Shown here: positions 18,532 through 28,806 of the stretch, piece by piece
How positions within the stretch are numbered: the first letter of the stretch is position 1
Layout: each line of letters starts with the position of its first letter
Origin: Prochlorococcus sp. AG-347-M23
GTDB lineage: Bacteria; Cyanobacteriota; Cyanobacteriia; PCC-6307; Cyanobiaceae
Assembly: GCA_003278855.1 (NCBI GenBank)
Contig: QCCU01000002.1
Span: 62,001-126,000, forward strand
Direction of reading: 5' to 3'
Length of the DNA: 64,000 nucleotides
Notes under the pieces: generated by a model
The model's input: the letters and a program-made list of their open reading frames with translations, nothing else
Told to the model about the DNA's origin: nothing
Database searches by the model: none
Position numbers and translations under genes: made by a program

Positions 18532-20328
18532 ATGTCATCTTCGATAAAAGAAATTAGAAATGTTGCAATTATTGCTCACGTAGATCATGGGAAGACAACT
18601 CTTGTAGATGCATTGTTATCTCAATCAGGAATATTTAGAGACAACGAAGTTATCCCTACATGTGTAATGGATTCAAATGATCTTGAAAGAGAAAGGGGGA
18701 TAACAATTCTTTCAAAAAATACTGCAGTAAACTACAAAGATACCAGAATTAATATTATAGATACACCTGGACATGCTGATTTTGGAGGAGAAGTTGAAAG
18801 GGTTTTGGGAATGGTTGATGGTTGTCTGCTTATTGTTGATGCAAATGAAGGACCTATGCCTCAAACAAGATTTGTTTTAAAAAAAGCATTAGAAAAAGGA
18901 CTTAGGCCTATTGTCTTTGTAAATAAAATTGATAGACCTCGAGTAGTACCAGAACTAGCAATTGATAAGGTCCTTGATTTGTTTTTGGAGTTAGGTGCTG
19001 ATGATGATCAATGTGATTTCCCTTATCTTTTTGGGAGTGGCTTATCTGGTTTCGCAAAAGAAGAGATGGAATCTAATAGTGACAATATGATGCCTCTATT
19101 TGAAGCTATTGTTAGACACGTTCCTCCTCCAGTGGGTGATTCGAATAAGCCTCTTCAGCTACAAATAACTACTTTGGACTATTCTGATTTCTTAGGCAGG
19201 ATAGTAATTGGGAAGATCCACAATGGAACTATAAAAAATGGTCAACAGGCTAGTTTAATTAAAGAAAACGGAAAAACTATTAAAGGTAAGGTTAGTAAGC
19301 TTTTAGGATTTGAAGGATTACAAAGAATTGATATAAATGAAGCATTAGCAGGTGACATTGTTGCCGTTTCTGGTTTCGATGACGTCAATATTGGTGAGAC
19401 CATAGCGTGTCCCGACTCTCCTCATCCTCTTCCATTAATCAAAGTTGACGAACCTACCTTAAATATGACTTTTGTTGTCAATGATTCACCATTCGCGGGT
19501 AAGGAAGGGAAATTTGTTACTAGTAGACAATTAAAAAATAGATTGGAGAGGGAACTTTTAACAAATGTTGCCCTGAGAGTAGAAGAAACTGATTCTCCTG
19601 ACAGGTTCTCAGTTTCAGGAAGAGGAGAATTACATCTAGGGATATTGATTGAAACTATGAGAAGAGAGGGTTTTGAGTTTCAAATTTCACAACCTCAAGT
19701 AATTTTCAGAGAAATTGATAACGTTGAATGTGAACCTATAGAGACTTTGGTTTTAGATGTACCTGAAGTATCTGTTGGTTCTTGCATCGAAAAACTTGGA
19801 TCTAGAAAGGCAGAGATGAAAAACATGCAGACAAGTTCAGATGGTAGAACTCAATTAGAATTTCTAGTACCATCAAGAGGATTAATTGGATTTCGCGGGG
19901 AGTTTGTAAGGATAACCAGAGGTGAAGGTATCATGAGCCATTCGTTTTATGAATATAAACCTAAAACAGGAGACTTTGAAACCAGAAGGAATGGCGTTCT
20001 TATAGCTTTTGAGGAAGGTGTAGCCACATTTTATGCTTTAAAGAATGCTGAAGATAGGGGAGTATATTTCATTAAACCTGGGGTTAAAGTTTATAAAGGA
20101 ATGATAATTGGTGAGAATAATCGACCTCAAGATCTTGAGTTGAATATATGTAAAACTAAGCAGTTGACTAATATGAGGTCTGCAGGGGCAGAAGAACTTG
20201 ATACTTTGCAGTCACCTGTGGATATTACTCTTGAAAGAGCACTCGAATATATTGGTCCAGATGAAATGCTAGAGGTAACACCGGATTCAATAAGAATGAG
20301 AAAAATAAATAAAAAGAAAAAAAATTAG
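18532..20328 (+). CDS. typA: Translational GTPase TypA/BipA
   Basis: A 598-residue ribosome-binding GTPase. G1 [11 protein letters not shown]2 RGITI, G3 [11 protein letters not shown] and G4 NKIDR are all near the N-terminus, followed by the beta-barrel domain and the EF-G-like domains III and V, then the TypA-specific C-terminal domain. It helps ribosome assembly and stress adaptation. Full family length; ATG start at 18532. A DUF309 gene follows after 11 bases. Confidence 0.96.
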   Translation: MSSSIKEIRNVAIIAHVDHGKTTLVDALLSQSGIFRDNEVIPTCVMDSNDLERERGITILSKNTAVNYKDTRINIIDTPGHADFGGEVERVLGMVDGCLLIVDANEGPMPQTRFVLKKALEKGLRPIVFVNKIDRPRVVPELAIDKVLDLFLELGADDDQCDFPYLFGSGLSGFAKEEMESNSDNMMPLFEAIVRHVPPPVGDSNKPLQLQITTLDYSDFLGRIVIGKIHNGTIKNGQQASLIKENGKTIKGKVSKLLGFEGLQRIDINEALAGDIVAVSGFDDVNIGETIACPDSPHPLPLIKVDEPTLNMTFVVNDSPFAGKEGKFVTSRQLKNRLERELLTNVALRVEETDSPDRFSVSGRGELHLGILIETMRREGFEFQISQPQVIFREIDNVECEPIETLVLDVPEVSVGSCIEKLGSRKAEMKNMQTSSDGRTQLEFLVPSRGLIGFRGEFVRITRGEGIMSHSFYEYKPKTGDFETRRNGVLIAFEEGVATFYALKNAEDRGVYFIKPGVKVYKGMIIGENNRPQDLELNICKTKQLTNMRSAGAEELDTLQSPVDITLERALEYIGPDEMLEVTPDSIRMRKINKKKKN

Positions 20329-20339
20329 TAATTGCTTTA

Positions 20340-20708
20340 ATGAACGAAGAAAGTGCAAAAAGTTTTCAAGATTCCCTTCTTACAGCATTAAATCTTTTTA
20401 ACAATCATAAATGGTACGAGGCTCATGATGCTTTTGAAGAAATATGGAATTCCGTAGATGGTGACGAAAGACAAGTTATCCAAGGAATTTTACAAGTATC
20501 TGTTTCTCAGTTTCACTTAAGTAAAGGTAATTTAAATGGAGCTACTATTTTGCTTGGAGAGGGTTTAGGCAGAATAAAAACTAGAACCAAGATTGATTTA
20601 GGGATTGATCTCGAATCATTCTGCCAATGTTTGGAAGATTTATTAAGGAAATTACAATATAGAGAATTATTAAACGACAACGATAAGCCTTTTTTGAAAC
20701 CTCTTTAA
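20340..20708 (+). CDS. DUF309 family protein
   Basis: A 122-residue protein of the DUF309 family, which has an all-helical fold with a conserved WYEAHDAFEEIW motif (about residues 24-35) and the later QGILQVSVSQFHLSKGN. Biochemical role is not known; the His and Glu residues of the motif could bind a ligand. It follows typA closely, and its TAA overlaps an ATG (TAATG at 20706-20710) that opens only a very short frame, discussed with the lptA remnant. Confidence 0.85.
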   Translation: MNEESAKSFQDSLLTALNLFNNHKWYEAHDAFEEIWNSVDGDERQVIQGILQVSVSQFHLSKGNLNGATILLGEGLGRIKTRTKIDLGIDLESFCQCLEDLLRKLQYRELLNDNDKPFLKPL

Positions 20709-20796
20709 TGAATATATCTTTATCTTCAATTAAATTATTATTATGTATTTGATTTTTTTCTCAAGAAAGTAAGAAAACCAATTGATCCCAAGGAAA
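20708..20796 (+). pseudogene. Possible remnant of an lptA/OstA-like gene
   Basis: An ATG at 20708 overlaps the DUF309 stop codon (TAATG), the arrangement of a coupled gene, but the frame encodes only MNISLSSIKLLLCI before TGA at 20750. The peptide looks like the start of a signal sequence. In many bacteria an LptA/OstA-family gene sits directly before lptB, which follows here. I infer that the gene was deleted, leaving its 5' end. The alternative is a chance ATG in a normal spacer. Confidence 0.3.
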
Positions 20797-21525
20797 ATGA
20801 ACCTAAATATTCAGAATGTATCCCTTTCAATTAAAGGAAGATTAATTGTAAATGATGTTTCCATAACTGTTAATCCAGGGGAAGTTGTAGGTTTGATGGG
20901 ACCTAATGGTGCTGGGAAAACTACAACTTTTAATCTTGCAGTTGGGAATATAAAACCAGATAAAGGTGAAATTTTAATGAATGGGAAAAATATAACCAAT
21001 CTTCCTCTACCAATTAGATCAAGACTTGGGTTGGGTTACTTAACTCAGGAAGCGAGTATATTTAGAGACCTCACAGTTAAGGATAATATAGATTTGGCTT
21101 TACAAAATTCATCTTATAGTAAAGCAGCGATAAGAAATAGAAGAGAACAATTAATTAATGAATTCAATTTGAATAACTTTGTAGATAATTATGGTTATCA
21201 ACTTTCAGGAGGAGAGAGGAGGAGGTGTGAAATTGCAAGAGCTCTAACTGTAGGCAGAAAAGGACCTAAATATTTGTTATTAGACGAACCTTTTGCTGGG
21301 ATAGATCCTCTAGCTGTTAATGATTTAAAGAAACTAATTCTAAAATTAAGTATTGATGGGGTGGGGATTCTCATTACAGATCATAATGTGAGGGAAACCC
21401 TTCTAATTACTAACAAATCATATGTATTAAGTGAAGGAAAAATTTTAGCTAACGGTTCATCAAGTGAATTGGCCAATAATCCAATAGTCAAGAAGTATTA
21501 TCTAGGAGATAATTTCAAACTTTGA
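20797..21525 (+). CDS. lptB: LPS transport ABC ATPase, LptB-like
   Basis: A 242-residue ABC ATPase of the LptB branch. Walker A GPNGAGKTT is near residue 35, the signature LSGGERRR fits LptB, Walker B is LLLDEPFAGIDP, and TDHNVRETL is the LptB-type switch region. It would power extraction of lipopolysaccharide by LptFG. The start chosen is ATG 20797, preceded by AAGG; the frame could extend to a TTG at 20782. No lptA, lptC, lptF or lptG gene is recognisable in the window. Confidence 0.88.
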   Translation: MNLNIQNVSLSIKGRLIVNDVSITVNPGEVVGLMGPNGAGKTTTFNLAVGNIKPDKGEILMNGKNITNLPLPIRSRLGLGYLTQEASIFRDLTVKDNIDLALQNSSYSKAAIRNRREQLINEFNLNNFVDNYGYQLSGGERRRCEIARALTVGRKGPKYLLLDEPFAGIDPLAVNDLKKLILKLSIDGVGILITDHNVRETLLITNKSYVLSEGKILANGSSSELANNPIVKKYYLGDNFKL

Positions 21526-21576
21526 AATGCTTTTTTAAAATAAATTAAAACTTTATTATTAAAGATTTGCTCATAT

Positions 21577-21595
21577 GAGAATGATTTTAATTATT
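21577..21595 (+). promoter_or_regulatory. Weak Fur-box-like sequence upstream of ccsA
   Basis: GAGAATGATTTTAATTATT matches 14 of 19 positions of the classical Fur box GATAATGATAATCATTATC. It lies 43 bases before the ccsA start. In DNA this rich in A and T, matches of this quality can occur by chance, so this is only a candidate; the sites near ferritin and the Crp-like gene are better placed. Confidence 0.25.
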
Positions 21596-21638
21596 ATTTG
21601 ATTGTCATTAAATATTAAAACTTGAGAAATTTCAAGAA

Positions 21639-22568
21639 ATGATACTAGATAATTTTTTTAAAAATTTAATATATGAACCGGTTTCAGTTTTAGGTCTTTT
21701 AGTTTTTTATTTTTTATTAATTAACTTACCAATATCTTTGGGTGCAGTTTTAAAAAAAAAGTCTTCTGCTGCTGTACGACTCATTACGATTTTAGTGAAC
21801 TTATTAATAACATTACAATTGCTTTTTAGGTGGTCAATCTCTGGGCACTTCCCTATTAGCAATTTGTATGAATCTCTTTATTTTCTCACTTGGGGGATCA
21901 CATTAGGTCAACTATTAATTGAAAGAGAATACCAAGCTCCAATAATTCCCTCAATTGCTATACCTATTGAATTATTGACTGTGGCTTTTGCTTGTTTTGT
22001 TTTACCTGAGGATTTGAAATTATCATCCAATTTAGTTCCAGCTTTAAGATCTAGTTGGTTAGTAATGCATGTTAGCGTCGTAATGCTTAGTTATGCAGCA
22101 TTAATAATAGGTTCTTTACTTTCAATGTCCGTTTTGTTTATCAATAAAAATAAGCCACTTCAAATAAGAAGTAGTTCTACAGGTATAGGAGGATTTAAAC
22201 TTTCAAATAGCTATCCCGTAAATGATTTAGTTGAACCTGTTGAATTTTCTCATTCAGAAGAATTAGATACATTAAGTTATCGTTCTATATTGGTAGGTTT
22301 TGTTCTTTTGACTCTCGGGTTAATTTCAGGTGCAGTTTGGGCTAATGAGGCCTGGGGCACATGGTGGAGTTGGGATCCAAAAGAAACATGGGCATTTATT
22401 TCATGGCTGTTTTATGCCGCTTATCTGCACATGAGAATAAGCAAGGGTTGGCAAGGACGCAAACCAGCATTATTAGCATCTACAGGCTTTTTGGTTGTTT
22501 TAGTTTGTTATTTAGGAGTAAATTTTTTAGGAATAGGTTTGCATAGTTATGGATGGATATTTGGGTGA
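21639..22568 (+). CDS. ccsA: System II cytochrome c biogenesis protein CcsA
   Basis: A 309-residue polytopic membrane protein (about eight helices) that carries and delivers heme to apocytochrome c in the thylakoid lumen together with Ccs1/CcsB. The tryptophan-rich heme-handling motif WGTWWSWDPKETWAF is at about residues 237-251, and conserved His residues flank it (near 145 and at the end in GLHSYGW). It is needed for cytochromes f and c6. It is convergent with rpe, with 21 bases between. Confidence 0.95.
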   Translation: MILDNFFKNLIYEPVSVLGLLVFYFLLINLPISLGAVLKKKSSAAVRLITILVNLLITLQLLFRWSISGHFPISNLYESLYFLTWGITLGQLLIEREYQAPIIPSIAIPIELLTVAFACFVLPEDLKLSSNLVPALRSSWLVMHVSVVMLSYAALIIGSLLSMSVLFINKNKPLQIRSSSTGIGGFKLSNSYPVNDLVEPVEFSHSEELDTLSYRSILVGFVLLTLGLISGAVWANEAWGTWWSWDPKETWAFISWLFYAAYLHMRISKGWQGRKPALLASTGFLVVLVCYLGVNFLGIGLHSYGWIFG

Positions 22569-22582
22569 TTTCTTAATCATCC
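22563..22582. terminator. Hairpin between convergent ccsA and rpe
   Basis: GGGTGATT (22563-22570) can pair with AATCATCC (22575-22582), one G-U pair, around a TCTT loop. It overlaps the ccsA stop and lies in the 21-base gap between two convergent genes, the natural place for a shared terminator. There is no strong T run after it on either strand, so it is a weak candidate. Confidence 0.35.
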
Positions 22583-22589
22583 AGAATAT

Positions 22590-23348
22590 TTATTGAGGTT
22601 CTGAAAGAACATTCCCTTTTTGTGCTTCTTGTGCAACTTTTCTCAAGTCATCACATCCTTCTTTTAATGTTGGGTAAGCAAACATTCCGCTACCTGCAAT
22701 AAAACAATTAGCACCAGCATCGGCACATTGTGAAATAGTCCAATTTGCTTTTATCCCCCCATCAACTTCAATATCGACATCTAAGTTTTTTTCGATAATA
22801 AAGTTTCTTATTTCTTTTATTTTGTTAAGCATTGTTGGTATATAAGCTTGTCCTCCAAAGCCTGGATTAACTGTCATAACCAAAACATGATCAACCATAT
22901 CCATTATGTTTTTAATCATTTCAAAAGGAGTATGAGGGTTCAATGCAACAGAAGGAGATCCTCCTAAATCTCTTATTCTTCCTAGAACTCTATGCAAATG
23001 AATATTTGCTTCGGCATGAGCTATTACTACACCTGGTTCACCATTGGCCCCTTTTGTAGCGTTTACATAAGATTCAAGCATTGTTTCACAGTTGTACTGG
23101 CTTACCATTAATTGAGTTTCAAAAGGGACATTGCAATATTTCCTGCATGCAGAAATCATTTCAGGACCAAATGTAAGATTTGGCACGAAATTTCCATCCA
23201 TTACATCAAATTGAATTCTGTCTACCCCAGCTTCCTCGAGCTCTTTCACACATGCCCCCATATTTGCCCAATCTGCTGGTAAAACTGAAGGAATTATTTG
23301 AATTGGTCTATTTGCGCCAGTTAAATTTGCTTGATTTGACTCAGTCAT
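22590..23348 (-). CDS. rpe: Ribulose-phosphate 3-epimerase
   Basis: A 252-residue TIM barrel that interconverts ribulose 5-phosphate and xylulose 5-phosphate in the Calvin and pentose phosphate cycles. Metal-binding His and Asp residues appear in RIQFDVMDGNFVPN, VLVMTVNPGFGGQ and VDGGI, the usual Rpe signatures. The N-terminal 18 residues (ESNQANLTGANRP) extend beyond the core. It is divergent from glpX, its Calvin-cycle partner, across a 187-base gap. Confidence 0.96.
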   Translation of the reverse strand: MTESNQANLTGANRPIQIIPSVLPADWANMGACVKELEEAGVDRIQFDVMDGNFVPNLTFGPEMISACRKYCNVPFETQLMVSQYNCETMLESYVNATKGANGEPGVVIAHAEANIHLHRVLGRIRDLGGSPSVALNPHTPFEMIKNIMDMVDHVLVMTVNPGFGGQAYIPTMLNKIKEIRNFIIEKNLDVDIEVDGGIKANWTISQCADAGANCFIAGSGMFAYPTLKEGCDDLRKVAQEAQKGNVLSEPQ

Positions 23349-23466
23349 TTAATTTTTAAAATATTTAATAAAGATACTATATTTAGTTGTTTATTCCTAA
23401 TTTCAAGTCACGGCCTGATAAAGTAACAGCTGTAAAGAGTTAAAAAAAGCTTACTAGCATAATAAT

Positions 23467-23495
23467 TCTCATAAAAAATTGCATTTTATATGAGA
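23467..23495 (+). other. AT-rich hairpin upstream of glpX
   Basis: TCTCAT (23467-23472) can pair with ATGAGA (23490-23495) and the stem extends inward through A-T pairs with one mismatch, leaving a small TTGCA loop. It lies 40 bases before the glpX start in the divergent rpe-glpX gap. It could be a leader hairpin or an operator-like palindrome; I have no functional evidence. Confidence 0.25.
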
Positions 23496-23535
23496 TCATA
23501 CTCAAAACCTTTTAGAAAATCCTCAAAATTTAATT

Positions 23536-24537
23536 GTGAATCAAACTTTAATTCAAGAAATTCTCGAAGTTGTCGAGCAAGCAGCTATTGCCTCAGCAAA
23601 ACTAACAGGACTTGGTCAAAAAGATGAAGCTGATGCTGCAGCTGTCGAAGCAATGAGATTGCGAATGGGCAAAATTGAAATGAAAGGGAAAATTGTTATT
23701 GGAGAAGGCGAAAGAGATGAAGCACCCATGCTTTATATAGGTGAAGAGGTTGGTAGTGGAAATGGCCCAGGGGTTGACTTTGCAGTAGATCCTTGTGAAG
23801 GAACTAATCTTTGTGCGAATAATCAAAGAGGTTCTATGGCGGTGTTAGCTGCCTCTGATACGGGTGGTCTTTTCAATGCTCCTGATTTTTACATGAACAA
23901 ATTAGCAGCGCCTCCTGCGGCCAAAGGTAAAGTTGATATTAGAAATTCAGCTACTGAAAACTTGAAGATACTAAGTGATTGCTTGGGCCTTTCTATTGAT
24001 GAGCTTACTGTAGTTGTAATGGATAGAACTAGACATAAAGATTTAATTAAAGAGATTCGAGGATGTGGTGCAAAAGTACAACCGATTTCTGATGGTGATG
24101 TTCAAGCTGCGATTGCATGCGGTTTTGCAGGAACTGGAACACATTGCTTGATGGGTATAGGCGCAGCTCCAGAGGGTGTTATTTCGGCTGCTGCAATGAG
24201 AGCTCTTGGCGGACACTTTCAAGGACAATTAGTTTATGATCCTGCAATCGCTCAAACTTCTGAATGGGCTGATTACACAAAAGAAGGAAATATAAAACGT
24301 CTTAACGAAATGGGCATAACAGATATAGATAAAATCTATGAAGCAAATGAATTGGCATCGGGAGAAAATGTCGTCTTCGCTGGAAGTGGAATAACTGATG
24401 GATTATTATTTGACGGAGTTAAATTTGAAAGGGATTGTGTTAGAACAAGTAGTTTAGTTATTAGTACACTAGATAGTACTGCAAGGTTCACAAATACTGT
24501 CCATATAAAAGATGGTGCTAAGAGTATCAGCCTTTAA
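23536..24537 (+). CDS. glpX: Class II fructose-1,6-/sedoheptulose-1,7-bisphosphatase
   Basis: A 333-residue GlpX-type phosphatase. [18 protein letters not shown] (about residues 56-73) and [10 protein letters not shown] (about 86-95) supply the metal and phosphate ligands. In cyanobacteria this bifunctional enzyme removes the 1-phosphate of both FBP and SBP in the Calvin cycle. The start is GTG at 23536. hemA follows after 18 bases, and rpe diverges upstream. Confidence 0.95.
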   Translation: MNQTLIQEILEVVEQAAIASAKLTGLGQKDEADAAAVEAMRLRMGKIEMKGKIVIGEGERDEAPMLYIGEEVGSGNGPGVDFAVDPCEGTNLCANNQRGSMAVLAASDTGGLFNAPDFYMNKLAAPPAAKGKVDIRNSATENLKILSDCLGLSIDELTVVVMDRTRHKDLIKEIRGCGAKVQPISDGDVQAAIACGFAGTGTHCLMGIGAAPEGVISAAAMRALGGHFQGQLVYDPAIAQTSEWADYTKEGNIKRLNEMGITDIDKIYEANELASGENVVFAGSGITDGLLFDGVKFERDCVRTSSLVISTLDSTARFTNTVHIKDGAKSISL

Positions 24538-24555
24538 AAATTCACTTTTGATTTT

Positions 24556-25866
24556 ATGCATATTGTTGTCGTCGGACTGAGTCATCGCACGGCACCTGTT
24601 GAAGTGCGTGAGAAGTTAAGTATTCCTGACCAATCCATAACAGATTCATTGAGAGCATTAAAAGCTTTCTCTGATGTATTAGAGGTGTCAATTTTAAGTA
24701 CTTGTAATAGGCTGGAAATATATGCGCTAGTAAAGGATAAAAATACTGGAATTTCATCTATTAAAGAATTCATATCAGAATATTCTGGAATTATTTTTGA
24801 AGATTTAAATCCACATCTTTTTTGTTTTAGACAGGAAGAAGCAGTTTTGCATTTGATGAAAGTTTCGGCAGGACTCGATAGCCTCGTTTTAGGGGAAGGA
24901 CAAATCCTTTCGCAGGTAAAAAAAATGATGAGATTAGGTCAAGAGAATCAATCTACTGGACCAATTCTCAATAGATTATTAACTCAATCAGTTAGTACAG
25001 GTAAAAAAGTAAGATCCGAAACAAATTTAGGAACTGGAGCTGTGTCAATTAGTTCAGCCGCGGTAGAACTAGCTCAATTAAAAATTGGACAAGAAAAGGG
25101 TCTCGATACTCTTGTAAGTTTGGAATCAGAGAACGTTCTTGTCGTTGGCGCCGGACGAATGAGTAGGCTTTTAATAACACATTTAAAATCAAAAGGATGT
25201 CATAAACTTATCCTTTTAAATAGAAATATTGATAGAGCATTAAAACTTGCTCAAGACTTCCCTGATTTAGAGATTGTTTGTAAAGGGTTAAACGAATTAG
25301 GAGAAAACATATCATTATCTTCCCTTGTTTTCACCAGTACTGCTTCTGAAGAACCAATTATTGATCTCACAAAAATTGAAAAAATAAATTTAAGTAATAG
25401 ACTTAAATTTATTGATATTGGTGTACCGAGAAATATATCTAATGATGTCAAACAACATGAATTTGTTAAATCATTTGATGTTGATGACTTACAAGAGGTC
25501 GTTTCAAGAAATCAAGAATTTAGACAGAAAATAGCAAAGGAAGCGGAGTCTTTAGTAGAAGAAGAAAGGATCATTTTTCTAGAATGGTGGGCAAGTTTAG
25601 AGGCCGTTCCAGTAATTAATAAACTTAGATCAGATTTGGAGTTAATTAGAAAAGAGGAATTGCAAAAAGCACTTAGCAGAATGGGACCAGATTTTTCGGC
25701 TAGAGAAAGAAAAGTCGTGGAAGCTCTGACTAAAGGAATAATTAATAAAATACTTCATACGCCGGTCACCAAGTTGAGAAGTCCTCAATCAAGAGAAGAA
25801 AGACAAGTTTCTTTGAAAATCGTTGAAAAATTGTTTTCTTTGGTAGAAGAGGATAAAAATAACTAA
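24556..25866 (+). CDS. hemA: Glutamyl-tRNA reductase
   Basis: A 436-residue NADPH-dependent enzyme that reduces glutamyl-tRNA to glutamate 1-semialdehyde, the first committed step for heme, chlorophyll and bilins. The catalytic Cys50 lies in STCNRLEIYA; GLDSLVLGEGQILSQVK follows at about 109-125, then the NADPH domain (VVGAGRMSRL) and a helical dimerisation domain. ATG start at 24556, 18 bases after glpX. Confidence 0.97.
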   Translation: MHIVVVGLSHRTAPVEVREKLSIPDQSITDSLRALKAFSDVLEVSILSTCNRLEIYALVKDKNTGISSIKEFISEYSGIIFEDLNPHLFCFRQEEAVLHLMKVSAGLDSLVLGEGQILSQVKKMMRLGQENQSTGPILNRLLTQSVSTGKKVRSETNLGTGAVSISSAAVELAQLKIGQEKGLDTLVSLESENVLVVGAGRMSRLLITHLKSKGCHKLILLNRNIDRALKLAQDFPDLEIVCKGLNELGENISLSSLVFTSTASEEPIIDLTKIEKINLSNRLKFIDIGVPRNISNDVKQHEFVKSFDVDDLQEVVSRNQEFRQKIAKEAESLVEEERIIFLEWWASLEAVPVINKLRSDLELIRKEELQKALSRMGPDFSARERKVVEALTKGIINKILHTPVTKLRSPQSREERQVSLKIVEKLFSLVEEDKNN

Positions 25867-25996
25867 CTTTTTTCGATTTATATTAAGTTTTTCCAGTAAT
25901 TTATCGAAATACCTTTGTAAACTGACCATTTGTATTTCTAAACATGCCCATAATCAGTTACTTTAAATAGTTGTATATCTACCTCTATTAGATTGA

Positions 25997-27292
25997 ATGA
26001 AGCGTGTGTTGGCCATAATCCTCGGAGGAGGAAAAGGCTCTAGACTTTACCCTCTAACAAAAATGAGGGCTAAACCTGCTGTGCCATTGGCAGGTAAGTA
26101 TCGTTTGATAGATATTCCGATTAGTAATTGTATAAACTCAGGCATTGAAAAAATGTACGTATTGACCCAGTTCAATAGTGCATCTCTAAATAGACATATA
26201 GGAAGAACCTATAATTTAAATGGCCCTTTTGGCCAAGGATTCGTGGAAGTTTTAGCTGCACAACAGACTCCTGATAGTCCGAAGTGGTTTGAAGGTACTG
26301 CTGATGCTGTAAGAAAATACCAATGGTTATTTCAAGAATGGGATGTTGATGAATATTTAATATTGTCAGGTGATCAACTGTACAGAATGGACTACAGTTT
26401 ATTTGTTCAACATCATAGAGATAATGGTGCTGATTTAACTGTTGCAGCTTTGCCTGTTGATGAAGCTCAAGCAGAAGGTTTTGGCCTAATGAGAACCGAT
26501 GATGTAGGAAATATAAAAGAATTTAGTGAAAAGCCTACTGGAGAGAAGTTGAAGGCTATGGCAGTAGACACTTCAAAATTTGGATTAAGTAAGGAGTCAG
26601 CTCTCGAAAAACCATATCTAGCCTCTATGGGGATTTACGTTTTTAGCAGAAATACTCTCTTCGATCTTCTAAATAAATTTCCTGATTATACGGATTTTGG
26701 TAAGGACATAATTCCAGAAGCTCTCGACAGAGGCGATACTCTTAAAAGTTATGTTTTCGATGATTATTGGGAAGATATCGGAACAATTGGGGCATTCTTT
26801 GAGTCAAACCTTGCATTGACCGAGCAACCAAAACCTCCATTTAGTTTTTATGATGAGAAATTTCCAATTTATACTAGACCTAGATTTTTACCCCCTTCTA
26901 AACTTGTAGATGCTCAAATTACTGATTCAATTGTTTGTGAAGGCACAATCTTGAAGTCATGCAGTATTTTACATTGTGTTTTAGGTGTAAGAAGCAGGAT
27001 TGAAAGTGACTCGGTTCTTGAGGATACTCTTGTTATGGGAGCCGATTTCTTTGAATCCCCTGAAGAGAGGATTGAATTAAGAAAAGGGGGCGGAACGCCT
27101 CTTGGAGTAGGTGAAGGGACTACTGTAAAAAGAGCAATTCTTGATAAGAATACAAGAATTGGCGATAATGTCGTGATCATTAACAAAGATCGAGTAGAAG
27201 AAGCAGATAAGCCAGAATTAGGCTTTTATATCAGAAATGGAATTGTTGTAGTAGTTAAAAATGCAACTATTGCCAACGGAACTGTTATTTAA
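25997..27292 (+). CDS. glgC: Glucose-1-phosphate adenylyltransferase
   Basis: A 431-residue ADP-glucose pyrophosphorylase, the rate-setting step of glycogen synthesis. The nucleotide-binding [12 protein letters not shown] is at residues 10-21, the substrate loop [10 protein letters not shown] near 96, and the C-terminal left-handed beta-helix carries the allosteric lysine region ([17 protein letters not shown]; here [12 protein letters not shown]). In cyanobacteria it is activated by 3-phosphoglycerate. It is preceded by a 130-base gap and followed by gnd. Confidence 0.97.
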   Translation: MKRVLAIILGGGKGSRLYPLTKMRAKPAVPLAGKYRLIDIPISNCINSGIEKMYVLTQFNSASLNRHIGRTYNLNGPFGQGFVEVLAAQQTPDSPKWFEGTADAVRKYQWLFQEWDVDEYLILSGDQLYRMDYSLFVQHHRDNGADLTVAALPVDEAQAEGFGLMRTDDVGNIKEFSEKPTGEKLKAMAVDTSKFGLSKESALEKPYLASMGIYVFSRNTLFDLLNKFPDYTDFGKDIIPEALDRGDTLKSYVFDDYWEDIGTIGAFFESNLALTEQPKPPFSFYDEKFPIYTRPRFLPPSKLVDAQITDSIVCEGTILKSCSILHCVLGVRSRIESDSVLEDTLVMGADFFESPEERIELRKGGGTPLGVGEGTTVKRAILDKNTRIGDNVVIINKDRVEEADKPELGFYIRNGIVVVVKNATIANGTVI

Positions 27293-27387
27293 ATCTTTTC
27301 CATCATTTTTCGCTGACATATGTATTTTTTTTGAGCAATTTTGTTGAGTTGTAGGCACACTGTATTTATTGAGTTTTTTAATTTTTT

Positions 27388-28806
27388 ATGTCCAAGGCAC
27401 ATTTTGGTTTAATAGGTCTTGGTGTTATGGGCGAAAATTTAGTTCTTAACGCAGAGAGAAATGGATTTTCTAGTGTAGTTTTTAATAGGACTTACTCAAA
27501 AACCGAAGAATTTTTACAAGGTCGTGGTCTTGGGAAGAATATAGAAGGAGCTGAAACTCTTCAAGAATTTGTTAATAAGCTAGAGAGACCTAGAAGAATT
27601 CTAATGATGGTAAAAGCTGGCCCTGCAACAGATGCTGTCATTGATAATATTTCTGGATATCTCGAGGAAGGAGATTTATTAATAGATGGCGGCAACTCTC
27701 AATTTAAAGATACAGAAAGAAGGGTGAATACTCTTGAAAGTAAAAGTTTTGGATACATTGGGATGGGAGTCTCTGGAGGGGCCAAAGGAGCTTTAGAGGG
27801 TCCAAGTATGATGCCCGGTGGTACTAAGGCTTCATATGATGCAATTGAAAGCTTATTAACAAAAATGGCTGCCAAAGTTGAAGACGGACCATGTGTTGCA
27901 TATGTTGGACCAGGAGGCTCAGGTCATTTTGTGAAAACTGTTCATAACGGAATTGAATATGGAATTGAACAAATACTTGCAGAAGCTTATGACCTTATGA
28001 AGAGAGTCAAAGGTATGAACGGACAGCAAATGTCAGAGGTATTTGGTATTTGGAATAATACTGATGAATTAGCTTCTTATCTTGTTGAGATAACAGAGAT
28101 TTGTCTAAATACAAAAGATGAGATAACTGGAGATGATGTCGTGGAAAAAATATTAGATAAAGCTGGCCAGAAAGGTACAGGGTTATGGACTGTTGTAAGT
28201 GCTCTAGAACTGGGGGTATCAGTCCCAACTATTTATGCATCTTTAAATGCAAGAGTAATGAGTTCTTTAAAAGAGCAACGTAGTGAGATTGAAAAAACTA
28301 TTCCAATTAAAGAGATAGGGGATTTTGATTTAGGAAATATATCAGATGGAATGAAACCTTTATTTGATTCTGTAGTCCTTGCCACAATAGCTAGCTATGC
28401 CCAGGGTATGGATATTTTAAGAGAAGCATCTGCAGTATATAACTATGGTTTGAATATGCCATCAATTGCTCAAATATGGAAAGGTGGTTGCATAATTAGA
28501 TCAAAATTATTAAGTAAAATTCAAGATGCTTACAACAAAGATCCTAATCTAAAAAATTTAATTTTTGATGATTGGTTCAATAATGAAATTGCGACAAGAT
28601 TAGATAACTTAGCTAAAGTTGTTTCTTTATCCACAAAAGCTGGTATACCAGTCCCATGTCTATCCAGTACCTTAGATTATTTGAATAGTTATAGAACCAA
28701 TAGACTTCCTCAGAACCTTGTTCAGGCAATGAGAGACTGTTTTGGCTCTCATACATATGAAAGAATTGATAAGGAAGGTAGTTTTCATACTGAATGGATG
28801 AAATGA
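27388..28806 (+). CDS. gnd: 6-phosphogluconate dehydrogenase, decarboxylating
   Basis: A 472-residue NADP-dependent enzyme of the oxidative pentose phosphate pathway, producing ribulose 5-phosphate, CO2 and NADPH. Rossmann motif GLIGLGVMGENLVLN is at the N-terminus; GVSGGAKGALEGPSMMPGG and the catalytic Lys in GSGHFVKTVHNGIEYG are present. Its stop overlaps the start of pgl (ATGA), so two consecutive enzymes of the pathway are translationally coupled, out of pathway order. Confidence 0.97.
   Translation: MSKAHFGLIGLGVMGENLVLNAERNGFSSVVFNRTYSKTEEFLQGRGLGKNIEGAETLQEFVNKLERPRRILMMVKAGPATDAVIDNISGYLEEGDLLIDGGNSQFKDTERRVNTLESKSFGYIGMGVSGGAKGALEGPSMMPGGTKASYDAIESLLTKMAAKVEDGPCVAYVGPGGSGHFVKTVHNGIEYGIEQILAEAYDLMKRVKGMNGQQMSEVFGIWNNTDELASYLVEITEICLNTKDEITGDDVVEKILDKAGQKGTGLWTVVSALELGVSVPTIYASLNARVMSSLKEQRSEIEKTIPIKEIGDFDLGNISDGMKPLFDSVVLATIASYAQGMDILREASAVYNYGLNMPSIAQIWKGGCIIRSKLLSKIQDAYNKDPNLKNLIFDDWFNNEIATRLDNLAKVVSLSTKAGIPVPCLSSTLDYLNSYRTNRLPQNLVQAMRDCFGSHTYERIDKEGSFHTEWMK

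Noticed and set aside
25871..25909. TTTCGAT / ATCGAAA pair after hemA as a terminator
   Set aside because: Only seven bases with a 25-base loop and no T run downstream.
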